Of a stretch of DNA of 64,000 nt, positions 8,187 to 17,808 are shown in pieces (positions within the stretch are counted from its first letter, which is position 1; every line of letters begins with the position of its first letter). Both the position numbers and the translations under genes were made by a program. The stretch comes from Sva-07 sp963743825 (GTDB lineage Bacteria; Actinomycetota; Acidimicrobiia; Acidimicrobiales; Ilumatobacteraceae): positions 80,932 through 144,931 of the forward strand of contig CAVURC010000014.1 of NCBI GenBank assembly GCA_963743825.1, in the 5' to 3' direction. The notes under the pieces were generated by a model. The model made no database searches. It had not been told where the DNA came from and saw only the letters and a program-made list of their open reading frames with translations.

Positions 8187-8455
8187 TTCGACGCCTTGGC
8201 GGCCTCGAACTGCTCCATCGCACCGGAAATCTTCAGGAGCTTGGCAACACGCTCGGTCGGCTGCGCGCCCTCGCCGAGCCACTTGACGGCCTTGTCGTTG
8301 TCGACGGTCAGCACCGACGGGTCCTGACGCGGGTCGTAGTGACCGAGAATCTCGATGAAGCGCCCGTCACGGGGCGAGCGCGAGTCCGCGACGACGATGC
8401 GGTACTGCGGTTGCTTCTTCTTGCCGATGCGGGTGAGCCGCAGCTTGACTGCCAT
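8183..8455 (-). CDS. rpsP: 30S ribosomal protein S16
   Basis: The 90-residue protein starts MAVKLRLTRIGKKKQPQYRI and has the S16 signature VVADSRSPRDGRFIEILGHY directly after. It ends in an Ala/Lys tail. S16 assists 30S assembly. The stop overlaps the khpA start, so translation is coupled. The roughly 100-base gap to ffh upstream may hold the promoter of the rpsP-rplS series, but no clear -35/-10 pair is visible. Confidence 0.97.
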   Translation of the reverse strand: MAVKLRLTRIGKKKQPQYRIVVADSRSPRDGRFIEILGHYDPRQDPSVLTVDNDKAVKWLGEGAQPTERVAKLLKISGAMEQFEAAKASK

Positions 8456-8554
8456 CTGAAATCGCTACTCCTGGGTGCAAATGAGAACGTCGCAAGGCTA
8501 GCGGCGCCAGCCGAGATCCCCTCGCCGCGTCGCCGTCGTGCTGGGACGGACTAC

Positions 8555-10000
8555 TCAGCGAGGCAGGCCGGGGATGCCCGGCATGTTGGGCATGCCCGGC
8601 AGACCGGGGAGGTCCATGCCGCCGGTGGCATTCGGATCGAGCAGACCCGGCGGCAGCCCGCGCCCCTTCGGGCCGCCGCCCTTGCGCCCCTGCTTGCCCT
8701 TCTTGCCGGGCTTCTGCGCGGCCATGCCGAACTTCTTCATCATCTTCTGCATCTCACCGAACTGCTTGACGAGACGGTTGACATCACCGACCTGGGTGCC
8801 GGAACCGTTCGCAATGCGCTGGCGGCGGCTGCCGTTGATGATCGCCGGCTGCGCCCGCTCGACCGGCGTCATGGCCCGGATGATCGCCTCGATCGGCTTC
8901 AGATCGTCGTCGTCGATCTTGGCGCCCTTCAGCTCCTTGGGCATCCCCGGCATCATGCCCATGAGGCTGCCGAGCGAGCCCATCTTCTTGATCTGCTGCA
9001 TCTGATCGAGGAAGTCGTCGAGCGTGAACTGACCCTCCATCAGCTTGGCGGCGGCAGCTTCGGCCTGGTCGGCCTCGAAGGCCCGCTCGGCCTGCTCGAT
9101 GAGCGTGAGCATGTCGCCCATGCCCAGGATGCGGCTGGCCATGCGGTCGGGGTGGAACTGCTCGAACTCGGTCAGCTTCTCACCGGTGGAGGCGAAGGCG
9201 ATCGGGACACCGATGACCTCCTTGACCGACAGCGCCGCGCCGCCACGTGCGTCGCCATCCATCTTCGACATGATGACGGCATCGATCTGGAGCGTCTCGT
9301 GGAACGACTCGGCGGTCTGGACGGCGTCCTGGCCGGTCATCGCGTCGATCACCAGGAAGGTGTAGTCCGGGTCGACGGTGGCGGAGATCTGACGGACCTG
9401 CTCCATCATCTCGGCGTCGATCGACAGTCGGCCGGCGGTGTCGACGATGACCACGTCACGACCGAGACGCTTGGCCTCCTCGAGGCCTGCAGCTGATGCC
9501 CGCACCGGGTCGGACGGGTCGGAGAACACCGGCACGTCGATCTGACGGCCGAGCGTGCGGAGCTGTTCGACGGCGGCCGGACGCTGGAGGTCGGCGCCGA
9601 CGAGCAGCGGCTGACGGCCCTGGGCCTTGAACCACGCCGCGAGCTTGGCCGAGTTGGTGGTCTTGCCGGAGCCCTGCAGACCGGCCATCAGCACGACGGT
9701 GGGCGGCTTCGACGCGTACGTGATGGCGAGGGTCTGGCCGCCGAGCGCCCGAGTGAGTTCGTCGTTGACGGCCTTGACGACCTGCTGCGCGGGGTCGAGC
9801 GCCGACGAACGTGTCGCGCCGATGGCAACTTCACGGATCCGGTTGCAGATCGAACGGACCACCGTGACGTTGACGTCGGCCTCGAGGAGAGCGGTGCGGA
9901 TCTCCTTCATCACCTCGTCGACGTCGGCCTCGGTCAGGCGACCCTTGCCACGGATCTTCTTGACGATGCCTTCGAGTCGTGTGGAGAGATTGTCGAACAT
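8555..10000 (-). CDS. ffh: Signal recognition particle GTPase Ffh
   Basis: The 481-residue protein starts MFDNLSTRLEGIVKKIRGKG. The N domain is followed by the G domain: P-loop GLQGSGKTT at about 107-115, DTAGRLSIDAEMM and MSKMDGDARGGAALS. A Met-rich M domain completes it (FLDQMQQIKKMGSLGSLMGM, then GMPKELKG and KPIEAIIRAMTPVER). The C-terminus is an unusual Gly/Pro/Met-rich tail of about 50 residues with a collagen-like GLPGMPNMPGIPGLPR ending. Ffh binds signal sequences of nascent membrane proteins with 4.5S RNA and docks on FtsY. It shares the block with ftsY but an acyl-CoA dehydrogenase gene lies between them. Confidence 0.97.
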   Translation of the reverse strand: MFDNLSTRLEGIVKKIRGKGRLTEADVDEVMKEIRTALLEADVNVTVVRSICNRIREVAIGATRSSALDPAQQVVKAVNDELTRALGGQTLAITYASKPPTVVLMAGLQGSGKTTNSAKLAAWFKAQGRQPLLVGADLQRPAAVEQLRTLGRQIDVPVFSDPSDPVRASAAGLEEAKRLGRDVVIVDTAGRLSIDAEMMEQVRQISATVDPDYTFLVIDAMTGQDAVQTAESFHETLQIDAVIMSKMDGDARGGAALSVKEVIGVPIAFASTGEKLTEFEQFHPDRMASRILGMGDMLTLIEQAERAFEADQAEAAAAKLMEGQFTLDDFLDQMQQIKKMGSLGSLMGMMPGMPKELKGAKIDDDDLKPIEAIIRAMTPVERAQPAIINGSRRQRIANGSGTQVGDVNRLVKQFGEMQKMMKKFGMAAQKPGKKGKQGRKGGGPKGRGLPPGLLDPNATGGMDLPGLPGMPNMPGIPGLPR

Positions 10001-10019
10001 CAGACCGATGAGGTTACGA

Positions 10020-11258
10020 CTAGTTGCGGGGCACTTCGTTCCAGGGAACGGACTTGTCGACGCGAGGCTCGCCGGGCAGGCCGAGCACCTGCTCGCCGAT
10101 GATGTTGCGCAGGATCTCCGACGTGCCACCCTCGATCGAGTTCGCCCGCACCCGCAGGAACGAGTAGCGGGTGCCGTGCATCGTGCCGGTCACGTCGAGC
10201 TCGCCGGGCCGACGGAAGGTGTAGTCGTAGCCGACCAACGCGTCAGCGCCCATCAGGTCGATGCAGAACTCGTAGAGGCCCTTGTTCAACTCGGAGAACG
10301 CCAGCTTCGCGATCGTCATCTCCGGGCCGGGGTTGCCGGCCTTCGCGTTCTCGCCGGCGCGCTGGTTCGTGAGGCGATTGACCTCGGCCTGGACCCACCA
10401 CTTCATGAGCGTGTCCTTGCGGGCGCCCGTCTGCTCGGTCGCATCCAACGTCTTCCAGATGTCGACCGCATCGTTGGCGGCAGCACCTCGACGCCGGACC
10501 GAACCGCTGCCGGCACCCTCACCGGTACCGATCGCGTTGCGCTCGTTCATCAGCGTCGTGAGACTCGCTCGCCAACCTTCGCCGACGTCTCCGATGCGGT
10601 GCGCATCGGGCACTCGAGCATCGGTCATGTAGACCTCGTTGAACTCGGCCTCACCGGTGATCTGACGCAGCGGCCGCACCTCCACGCCCTCGGCGTGCAT
10701 GTCGAGTGCGAAGTAGGTCATCCCCTTGTGCTTCGGGGCCTCGGGATCGGTCCGGGTGACCAACATGCCGAAATCGGCGAGGTGCGCCATCGTGTTCCAC
10801 ACCTTCTGGCCGTTGACGATCCACTCGTCACCATCACGCTCCGCCTTGGTGGCGAGCCCGGCGAAATCGGATCCTGCACCCGGCTCGGAGAAGAGCTGGC
10901 ACCACTTCTCCTCCCCCGTGAACATCGGACGCAGGAACCGCTGCTTTGCTTCCTCGCTGCCGTGCGTCACGATGGTCGGCCCGGCGAGAGCCATGAAGAA
11001 CGTGGCCGGCTCCGTCGGCTTCGCACCGGCCTCCCTGAGTCGCCGCTCGACGAGGCGGTTCAGCTCGGGCCGAAGACCAAGGCCGCCGAAACGCTTGGGG
11101 AAGTGCACCCAGGCCAAACCGGCGTCGTAGCGTGCCCCGCGGAACTCGACGTTGTCGGTCGTCTTCGGATCGTGAGCGGCGAGCAGCGCATCGATCGCTG
11201 CTTCGACCTCACGCGTCTCCGGATCGGTGGATGCGGCCGGCGTCTCGGTGATCGTCAT
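10020..11258 (-). CDS. Acyl-CoA dehydrogenase family protein
   Basis: The 412-residue protein starts MTITETPAASTDPETREVEA. Acyl-CoA dehydrogenase features are CQLFSEPGAGSDFAGLATKA (FAD-binding ACAD signature 1 region), WIVNGQKVWNTMAHLADFGM and the C-terminal RANSIEGGTSEILRNIIGEQ (ACAD signature 2 region). The form is closest to the actinobacterial FadE enzymes used on bulky acyl-CoAs such as sterol side chains; specificity is not provable. It is a metabolic gene placed between ftsY and ffh. The longer in-frame extension to 11438 crosses the palindromic repeat and was rejected. Confidence 0.9.
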   Translation of the reverse strand: MTITETPAASTDPETREVEAAIDALLAAHDPKTTDNVEFRGARYDAGLAWVHFPKRFGGLGLRPELNRLVERRLREAGAKPTEPATFFMALAGPTIVTHGSEEAKQRFLRPMFTGEEKWCQLFSEPGAGSDFAGLATKAERDGDEWIVNGQKVWNTMAHLADFGMLVTRTDPEAPKHKGMTYFALDMHAEGVEVRPLRQITGEAEFNEVYMTDARVPDAHRIGDVGEGWRASLTTLMNERNAIGTGEGAGSGSVRRRGAAANDAVDIWKTLDATEQTGARKDTLMKWWVQAEVNRLTNQRAGENAKAGNPGPEMTIAKLAFSELNKGLYEFCIDLMGADALVGYDYTFRRPGELDVTGTMHGTRYSFLRVRANSIEGGTSEILRNIIGEQVLGLPGEPRVDKSVPWNEVPRN

Positions 11259-11330
11259 CCCGCCAGTCTGCCAGCCCACCCCTCCCCCGCCGAAGCCCAC
11301 CATCCCACGAACCCCTCCCACGACCCCTTC

Positions 11331-11446
11331 CCCGAAAAATGCGCCAGAACGTGCGTCTCGTGCACAAATCCCCGCACATTTCGGAGAGGCGCCGGAAATG
11401 TGCGCCCTGGAGGTCGCCCAGTGCACATTCTGGCGCAAGTTTCGGG
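11331..11446. repeat. Nested palindromic repeat element, copy A
   Basis: The ends are a 24-base imperfect inverted repeat (11331-11354 against 11423-11446, 21 of 24 paired; left arm starts CCCGAAAAATGCGCCAGAA). Inside is a perfect 9-base inverted repeat GCACATTTC/GAAATGTGC (11374-11382 and 11395-11403), flanked by two GTGCAC palindromes (11360-11365, 11421-11426). The same motifs in the same order occur at 39940-40063. It fills the gap between ftsY and the acyl-CoA dehydrogenase start. No protein is encoded. Interpretation as a REP/MITE-like element is inference. Confidence 0.75.
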
Positions 11447-11484
11447 TTGCGGTTCGGGGTGGGGTGGGGCGGGGTCGGATCGGG

Positions 11485-12597
11485 TCAGGGTTCGACGAGG
11501 GCGGAGACGAAGTCGGCGGGGTCGAACGGGATCAGGTCGTCGATCGTCTCGCCGATGCCGACGAGCTTCACCGGGATGCCGAGTTCGGTCTCGATGGCGA
11601 ACACGATGCCGCCCTTGGCCGAGCCGTCGAGTTTGGTCAGCACCACGCCCGTGACGTCGGTGGCCTCACGGAACTCGCGGGCCTGAGTGAGGCCGTTCTG
11701 GCCGGTCGTCGCATCGATCACCAAGAGCGTCTCGGTCACCCGGCCGGCGCCCTTCTCGGCAACACGGCGCACCTTCTTCAGCTCCTCCATGAGATTCGAC
11801 TTCGTGTGCAGGCGCCCGGCAGTGTCGGCCATCACGAGCTGGATGCCACGGGCAGCCGCTCGCTCGACGCCGTCGTAGATCACCGAACTCGGGTCGCCAC
11901 CCTCGGCACCCCGCACGATCTCGGCGCCCGAGCGCTCGGCCCAGGTCGTCAGCTGCTCGGCTGCAGCAGCACGGAACGTGTCGCCGGCAGCGAGCAGCAC
12001 CGTCCGGCCGTCGCGCATCTGCTGATTGGCGAGCTTGCCGATCGTCGTGGTCTTGCCGACACCGTTCACGCCGACGAACATCCACACGTTCGGTCCATCT
12101 GCATCGGCATCGAATGCGAGGGTGCGGTCGGAGCCGTCCAGTCGCGACACCATCTCGGCCTCGAGTTCGTCGAGCAGGGCCTGCGGTTCCGTGATCTCCT
12201 TCGCTGCCACCTTGGCGCGGAGCCCGTCGACGAGGTCGGTGGTCACACCCACCCCGACGTCGGCGCGCAGCAGCGCTTCCTCCAGATCCTCGAAGCTCTC
12301 CTCGGTGATTCCCGAGCGTCCGAGCACTCCGGTCAACGCGCCGGTGAACGCCAGTCGTGCCTTCGCCAATCGGTCACGCAGCGATGCGGGCTCGACCTCG
12401 ACCGGCCGCTCTTCGACGAGCACATCGGCGCCACTCTCAGCCTCCGGCTCGATCTCGGGTGGCGGGGTCGTCGGTCGGGCCGGCCGTGCCGGTGGCGCCT
12501 GGGTCGCCGCCGACTTGCGTCGGCTGACGACGATGACGCCGATGCCGAACGCCACCACGGCGATCGCCAGGATCAGGAACAGAATCTCGATACCCAT
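11485..12597 (-). CDS. ftsY: Signal recognition particle receptor FtsY
   Basis: I chose ATG at 12597 because it places a membrane helix at the very N-terminus (IEILFLILAIAVVAFGIGVI), as in actinobacterial FtsY. An acidic Pro-rich linker follows. The NG domain has the N-domain helices, P-loop FVGVNGVGKTTTIGKLANQQ, DTAGRLHTKSNLMEELKK, LTKLDGSAKGGIVFAIE and the C-terminal GETIDDLIPFDPADFVSAL. At 370 residues it is typical. It is the membrane receptor for Ffh-bound ribosomes and follows smc by about 116 bases. Confidence 0.96.
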   Translation of the reverse strand: MGIEILFLILAIAVVAFGIGVIVVSRRKSAATQAPPARPARPTTPPPEIEPEAESGADVLVEERPVEVEPASLRDRLAKARLAFTGALTGVLGRSGITEESFEDLEEALLRADVGVGVTTDLVDGLRAKVAAKEITEPQALLDELEAEMVSRLDGSDRTLAFDADADGPNVWMFVGVNGVGKTTTIGKLANQQMRDGRTVLLAAGDTFRAAAAEQLTTWAERSGAEIVRGAEGGDPSSVIYDGVERAAARGIQLVMADTAGRLHTKSNLMEELKKVRRVAEKGAGRVTETLLVIDATTGQNGLTQAREFREATDVTGVVLTKLDGSAKGGIVFAIETELGIPVKLVGIGETIDDLIPFDPADFVSALVEP

Positions 12598-12713
12598 CGA
12601 CGGCGACGCTACCGGCCGAGTCACGCACCGGCGGCCTCCCGGTCTGTGTCACCACAAACGCAGGAAACCGACGTTGCGGCTGACGCTGAAGCCCGAGGCG
12701 GGCGCGGCGGGGC

Positions 12714-15700
12714 TCAGGCGGAGGTGCTGGAGACGCGTTCGGTGACGACCTTGCTCGATCCGCCGGGCTGCATGCTCACCCCGAGCAGGCAGTCGCCGGC
12801 CTCCATCGTGCGCTTCTGGTGCGACACCACGATCAGCTGCGCGTCCTTGCGGAACTCCTGGATCAGACCGAGGAATCGGTGCAGGTTGACGTCGTCGAGG
12901 GCCGCTTCGACCTCGTCCATCACGTAGAACGGCGACGGACGCGAGCGGAACACCGCAAACAGGTACGCCAGCGCCGTCAGGCTGCGCTCGCCACCGGACA
13001 ACAGCGAGAGCTTCTTCACGTTCTTGCCGCTGGGCTTGGCCTCGACTTCGATGCCGGTGTTCAGCATGTCGTCGGGCGTCGTCAGCTTCAGTTTGCCGAC
13101 ACCACCCGGGAAGAGCAGCCCGAACAGTTCGGTGAAGTTCTCGGCGACGTCGTGGAATGCCGAGGCGAACACGTTCTGGATCTCGGTGTCGACCGCCGCG
13201 ATCACTCGCGACAACTCGCGACGCGTCGAGCGCACGTCCTCGAGTTGCTCCTCGAGGAAGGAGTGCCGGGTCTGGAGTTCGTTGAACTCCTCCAATGCCA
13301 GCGGGTTGATCGGCCCGAGGAGACGGAGCTCACGCTCGAGTTCGCGGACCCGCCCGGCCGGCGTCGCACCGTCGGGAAGCACCGGCAGCGGCGCCGCCTC
13401 GGCCACCGACGGTTCGATGTCGAGCTCACGTCGCAGCGTGTCGATCGCCGTCTCGAGACGGAGCTTGGCCTCGGCCTCGCCGAGCTCGGCCTGACGCGCG
13501 CGCTCGCGGGACGCGTCGAGCGCATGCTCCTTCTCCGCGCGCGCCCGACGGTGCTGATCGAGCTCTGTCGTCAGCCCCCGAACCTCGTCGCTCTGGCGGC
13601 GGCGCTGCTCGACGAGATCGGTGTGCACCACCTCGACGACATCACGGTGACCGGTGACGAGGTCGACGAGCCGATCGATCGCGGCGATGTCACGCTCGAT
13701 CTTCACTCGCTGCCCTTCTGCGGCGACCCGGGCATCTGCATCGGCAGCCAGACGTCGTTCGGTCTCGTCGAGACGACGTTCGAGCAGCTGCTGACGCTCG
13801 TGCAAGCCGGCATTGTCGACTTCGAGATCCTTGCGGCGCGATGCCAACGCCGCCGCTCGCAACTCCATCTCCGCACGCAGCTCACCACGGGCCCGAGCGG
13901 CATCGGACTCGGCCTGTTCGTCGGACTCCAATGCCGGGAGCAACGCTTCGAGTTCGGCGATGCGCTGGTTGTCGCGCTCGATGTTGGCGGTGAGGTCGAC
14001 GATCGAACGTTCGAGATTCGCCAGCTCGGCGAGCACTTCACGGTGCTCGCCCTGGGCCCGTGCGAGGCCCTCGGACGCCGCGCTGAAACGGGCATCGTTG
14101 GCGTCGAGGCGCCGAGTCAGTTCGGCCTCGGCCGATCGGGCCGACTGGAGGGCCCGCTCGGCCGCGGCAAGGGACTCGTTCGCCTGCGCCAGTTCCGCCT
14201 CCGCCGCGGCCGCCTGCTCGACGGCATCGTCGAGGGCTGCTGCGGTCGCTCCACTGCCGGCGGCCCCGACGCGCCACCCGCTGAGCCCGAACCGGTCACC
14301 ACCGCCGGTCACGATGACCGCCTCGGGGTGCGCCAACGCCGCGTCGACGGCGTCGCCGACATCGTCGAGCCGAACGGCGCCGCCGAGGAGTCCATCGAGC
14401 AACGTGCTGACACCGGGTCGACCGGAGCGCGCATGCGGGCGCACCGCGTCGCCGATCCGAGGAGGTGCCGAACTCGCGGGTCGAGCGCCGAGCGCGATCA
14501 CGGCACCGCTCGTGTCGGAACTGCGAAGCGCCGTGAGCGCACGGCGGCCCGCGGCGGGGTCGTCGACGACCACGGCAGTCAGCGATTCACCGAGTGCCGC
14601 CTCGACGGCGGGTTCCCAGCCTTCGTCGATCTCGATGAGATCGAGGAGCGTGCCGAGCACCCCGTCGACACCGGACAGCCGCTCGGCGCCGGCGCGGGCA
14701 CGAGCAGCATCGAGCGCCATCTGCAGCGCCTCGACCCGCGCCGTCCATCGCGAGACGGCGTCAGCGGCATCGTTGCGCAGCGACTGGCGCGCCTCGTGAG
14801 TCGACTCGGCTTCTGCTCGTGCGACTTCGGCCCGCTCCAGCTCGGCGACCAGCGGCTCCTCGACCGAGCCGGCCGACTCACACTCGGCGCGGAATCGCAC
14901 TTCGTCGTCGGCGCTCGCATCGCGCCGTTCGGCGAGCGAGTCGAATCGGTCCCGGAATCGCCGAAGGTCACCAACGGCACGCTCGTGCGATGTGCGTACG
15001 GAGCGCAACTCGCCCCGGACCTCGGCAGCTGCGCTCGCAGCCTGTGTGCCGGTGGCATCGGCGGCGACCGCGTCGAGCACCTTCGAACGTTCGCTGCGGA
15101 ACGACTCCTCGTCGGCGACCAGCTGCTCGGACGCCGGTTCGATGGCGGCGAGGGCCACGACGACAGCCTCGAGTTCTTCCCGGAATCGGGCAGCGTCGGC
15201 CTCGAGATTCGCCACCACTCCCGCATCGAGGAGCTGGCCCTTGTCGCGTTCGAGCGAGCGACGCCGCTCGACGAGCACAGCCGCGAGGCCGCGGGCGCGC
15301 TCGCGGAGCTGCTCGACGCGCACCAGGCGATCGCTCACATCGCTCTCGCCCCGAGCCGACAGTTGCGCCTCGATCGCCATCACCTGGGTGTCGAGCGCGG
15401 CAAGTGCCGACTTCAGTTCGGACTCGGCCGACGCGCTGTCGAGTCGGGTCACCGCCAGCGATTCGAGCTTGGCCCGCCACGACGCGATCTCACGACCGGA
15501 GACGTACGTCTTCACCTCGGTCAGCTCGGTGATCAGCGACCCGTGCCGTTCGGCCGCCTGCGCTTGACGCTCGAGCGGACGCAACTGACGACGGACCTCG
15601 CGCAGCAGGTCCTGCACGCGCAGGAGGTTGGCCTCGGTGGCGTCGAGGCGACGCTCGGCCTTCTCCTTGCGCTTGCGGAACTTGAGGACACCGGCGGCCT

Positions 15701-16187
15701 CCTCGATGATCGCTCGGCGATCCTCGGGGCGAGCATTGAGGACGGCGTCGATCTGACCCTGGCTGACGATCACATGCTGCTGGCGCCCCACGCCGGCGTC
15801 GGACAGCAACTCCTGCACGTCGAGCAGCCGGCACGGCACACCATTGATGGCGTACTCGGAGTCGCCGTTGCGGAACAGCACGCGGGTCACCGTGATCTCG
15901 CTCAGCTCGACGCCGAGCGTGCCGTCGGAGTTGTCGATCGTGATGCTCACCTCGGCGCGGCCGAGCGCCGGCCGGGTGGCGGTGCCCGCGAAGATGACGT
16001 CGTCCATCTTCTGGCTGCGAACGGCCTTCGGTGCCTGGGCACCGAGCACCCATGCGATGGCGTCGACGACATTCGACTTGCCCGACCCGTTGGGCCCGAC
16101 CACCACGGTCACCCCCGGTTCGAGCACCATGGTGGTGCTGTCGGCGAACGACTTGAACCCTTTGAGGTTGAGACTCTTCAAGAACAC
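12714..16187 (-). CDS. smc: Chromosome segregation ATPase SMC
   Basis: The 1157-residue protein has a GTG start (FLKSLNLKGFKSFADST). The Walker A is GPNGSGKSNVVDAIAWVLG at about 32-50, followed by the R-loop and QGQID (Q-loop region SQGQIDAVLNARPEDRR). Two long coiled-coil arms surround a hinge of about 130 residues (SGVDGVLGTLLDLIEIDEGW to GGGDRFGLSGWRVG). The C-terminal head has the ABC signature LSLLSGGERSLTALAYLFAV and Walker B FYVMDEVEAALDD. SMC with ScpAB loads at the origin and compacts the chromosome. Position after rnc-mutM and before ftsY is the conserved bacterial order. Confidence 0.98.
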   Translation of the reverse strand: MFLKSLNLKGFKSFADSTTMVLEPGVTVVVGPNGSGKSNVVDAIAWVLGAQAPKAVRSQKMDDVIFAGTATRPALGRAEVSITIDNSDGTLGVELSEITVTRVLFRNGDSEYAINGVPCRLLDVQELLSDAGVGRQQHVIVSQGQIDAVLNARPEDRRAIIEEAAGVLKFRKRKEKAERRLDATEANLLRVQDLLREVRRQLRPLERQAQAAERHGSLITELTEVKTYVSGREIASWRAKLESLAVTRLDSASAESELKSALAALDTQVMAIEAQLSARGESDVSDRLVRVEQLRERARGLAAVLVERRRSLERDKGQLLDAGVVANLEADAARFREELEAVVVALAAIEPASEQLVADEESFRSERSKVLDAVAADATGTQAASAAAEVRGELRSVRTSHERAVGDLRRFRDRFDSLAERRDASADDEVRFRAECESAGSVEEPLVAELERAEVARAEAESTHEARQSLRNDAADAVSRWTARVEALQMALDAARARAGAERLSGVDGVLGTLLDLIEIDEGWEPAVEAALGESLTAVVVDDPAAGRRALTALRSSDTSGAVIALGARPASSAPPRIGDAVRPHARSGRPGVSTLLDGLLGGAVRLDDVGDAVDAALAHPEAVIVTGGGDRFGLSGWRVGAAGSGATAAALDDAVEQAAAAEAELAQANESLAAAERALQSARSAEAELTRRLDANDARFSAASEGLARAQGEHREVLAELANLERSIVDLTANIERDNQRIAELEALLPALESDEQAESDAARARGELRAEMELRAAALASRRKDLEVDNAGLHERQQLLERRLDETERRLAADADARVAAEGQRVKIERDIAAIDRLVDLVTGHRDVVEVVHTDLVEQRRRQSDEVRGLTTELDQHRRARAEKEHALDASRERARQAELGEAEAKLRLETAIDTLRRELDIEPSVAEAAPLPVLPDGATPAGRVRELERELRLLGPINPLALEEFNELQTRHSFLEEQLEDVRSTRRELSRVIAAVDTEIQNVFASAFHDVAENFTELFGLLFPGGVGKLKLTTPDDMLNTGIEVEAKPSGKNVKKLSLLSGGERSLTALAYLFAVFRSRPSPFYVMDEVEAALDDVNLHRFLGLIQEFRKDAQLIVVSHQKRTMEAGDCLLGVSMQPGGSSKVVTERVSSTSA

Positions 16188-16236
16188 AGCAGCAGCGAAA
16201 CTACCCGCTCGGCCTTCGTCGACCCTGACTCCCCGG

Positions 16237-17073
16237 TCAAAACTGGCACACGGGGCAATAGTGGGTACCTCGGCCGCCGGTCACCGTCCGGCGGATCCAC
16301 CCTCGCCCACAGGTCGAACAGCGCTCGCCACCGCGCCCGTACACACGGTGGTCGTCCTGGTACGAGCCGCCCTTGCCCATCAGATCGACGTATTGGGCAT
16401 CACCGAGGGTGGAGCCGCCGGCATCGATCGCCTCGGTCAACACATCGACGATCGACGCGTGGAGTACTCGGATCTGACGACGGTCGAGCGTCGACGCAGC
16501 ACGGTCGGGCCGAAGTCGTGCCCGATGGAGGATCTCGTCGGCGTAGATGTTGCCGATCCCGGCGATCACGTGCTGGTCGAGCAGCATCGGCTTCAGCGCC
16601 CGTTTCGAGGTGCCGAACGCGTCACGCAGGATGGCCGGATCGAATGGTTCGGCGATCGGATCGACGCCCATCCGGGCCAACTCCGGCAGCTCCATCCCGA
16701 CGTTGTCGGGGTCGAACACCACCACTTCGCCGAAGGTGCGGGGGTCGACGAACCACGCCTCGTGACCGTCGTCGAGATGCATCACGACGTGAGTGTGAGG
16801 CGGGCGTGGCGACCCGGCGGCCGCCAGCAGCACCTGACCACTCATGCGCAGGTGGATCATCAGCGTGTCGCCGGAATCGAGCGGCAGCAGGAGGTACTTG
16901 CCGCGCCGATCGGCGGCTTCCACGACAGTGTCGGTGAGCCCGGCGATCAGTGCTTCTCGGGACGTGCGGCGGACCGTGCGTTCCCGGCCGACGTCGACCG
17001 AGGTGATCCGTCGGCCGACCAGGTGTCGCTCGAGGCCTCGCCGAACGGTTTCGACTTCGGGGAGCTCCGGCAT
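16237..17073 (-). CDS. mutM: Formamidopyrimidine-DNA glycosylase
   Basis: The 278-residue protein starts MPELPEVETVRRGLERHLVG: after Met removal Pro1 is the catalytic nucleophile and Glu2 is present. Other family marks are the beta-region Lys in GKYLLLPLDSG, LMIHLRMSGQV, GIGNIYADEILHRARLRPDR and the C-terminal zinc finger C-x2-C-x16-C-x2-C (CSTCGRGWIRR, then HYCPVCQF). It excises 8-oxoguanine and Fapy lesions with AP-lyase activity. An upstream in-frame extension to 17238 overlaps rnc and was rejected. Confidence 0.97.
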   Translation of the reverse strand: MPELPEVETVRRGLERHLVGRRITSVDVGRERTVRRTSREALIAGLTDTVVEAADRRGKYLLLPLDSGDTLMIHLRMSGQVLLAAAGSPRPPHTHVVMHLDDGHEAWFVDPRTFGEVVVFDPDNVGMELPELARMGVDPIAEPFDPAILRDAFGTSKRALKPMLLDQHVIAGIGNIYADEILHRARLRPDRAASTLDRRQIRVLHASIVDVLTEAIDAGGSTLGDAQYVDLMGKGGSYQDDHRVYGRGGERCSTCGRGWIRRTVTGGRGTHYCPVCQF

Positions 17074-17104
17074 CAGTCGTTCGGCCCCGTCGTTCAGCCA
17101 GACG

Positions 17105-17797
17105 TCAGACGAACGTGGAACAGGCTTGCGTGGCAGCGGCCTGTTCGGCTGCCTTCTTCGACCGACCGTCGCCCTCGCCGACGACGTCGTCGTCGATGCG
17201 CACGGTCGCGTGGAACGACTTCGCGTGGTCCGGGCCACGCGACGTCACCTCGTACACGGGAGCACCGCGACCGGCGCGGGCACTCAGTTCCTGGAGCTGG
17301 GTCTTCTGGTCGAACTGGTCCATCGAGTCGGCGGTTTCGGGCATGCGCGGCATCACCAACCGCCCGACCATGCCGTACGCAGCCTCGGCGCCACCGTCGA
17401 GGTACACGGCGCCGAGCACCGCCTCGAAGGCATCGGACAGGATCGACGGCTTGTCGGAGCCCCCGGCCGCAGCTTCACCGCGGCCGAGCAGGATGTGCGG
17501 CCCGAGATCGAGGTCCTGGGCGACTTCGGCCAGCGCGATCGCATTGACCACGCTCTTGCGCAGATCGGTCAGCTGGCCCTCGGCCACGTCGTAGCGGTGG
17601 TACACCATGTCGGCGATCGCCCAACCGAGCACGGCATCGCCGAGGAACTCGAGCCGTTCGTTGCTGATGGCGCCGGGAGTCTCGGCACACCACGACCGAT
17701 GGGCGAGCGCACGACGCAGCAGGGATTCATCGGCGAAGTGGTGGCCGATGCGATCGGCCAGCGCTGCGAGATCCGAGTCGGATCCGGTCGTCACCAC
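17105..17797 (-). CDS. rnc: Ribonuclease III
   Basis: The 230-residue protein has a GTG start. The nine-residue RNase III signature ERLEFLGDAVLG lies at about 46-57 with the catalytic Glu and Asp, and a second acidic motif is SDAFEAVLGAVYLDGG. The C-terminal double-stranded RNA-binding domain follows (DQKTQLQELSARAGRGAPVY, then KAAEQAAATQACS). It processes rRNA precursors and other duplex RNA. It lies between acpP and mutM, the standard order. Confidence 0.97.
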   Translation of the reverse strand: MVTTGSDSDLAALADRIGHHFADESLLRRALAHRSWCAETPGAISNERLEFLGDAVLGWAIADMVYHRYDVAEGQLTDLRKSVVNAIALAEVAQDLDLGPHILLGRGEAAAGGSDKPSILSDAFEAVLGAVYLDGGAEAAYGMVGRLVMPRMPETADSMDQFDQKTQLQELSARAGRGAPVYEVTSRGPDHAKSFHATVRIDDDVVGEGDGRSKKAAEQAAATQACSTFV

Positions 17798-17808
17798 GTG
17801 ACGAAGTT

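Noticed and set aside
12819..16937. A 1372-codon open frame on the plus strand.
   Set aside because: It is the antisense shadow of smc and mutM, produced by high GC3. It has no start signal and no domain pattern.
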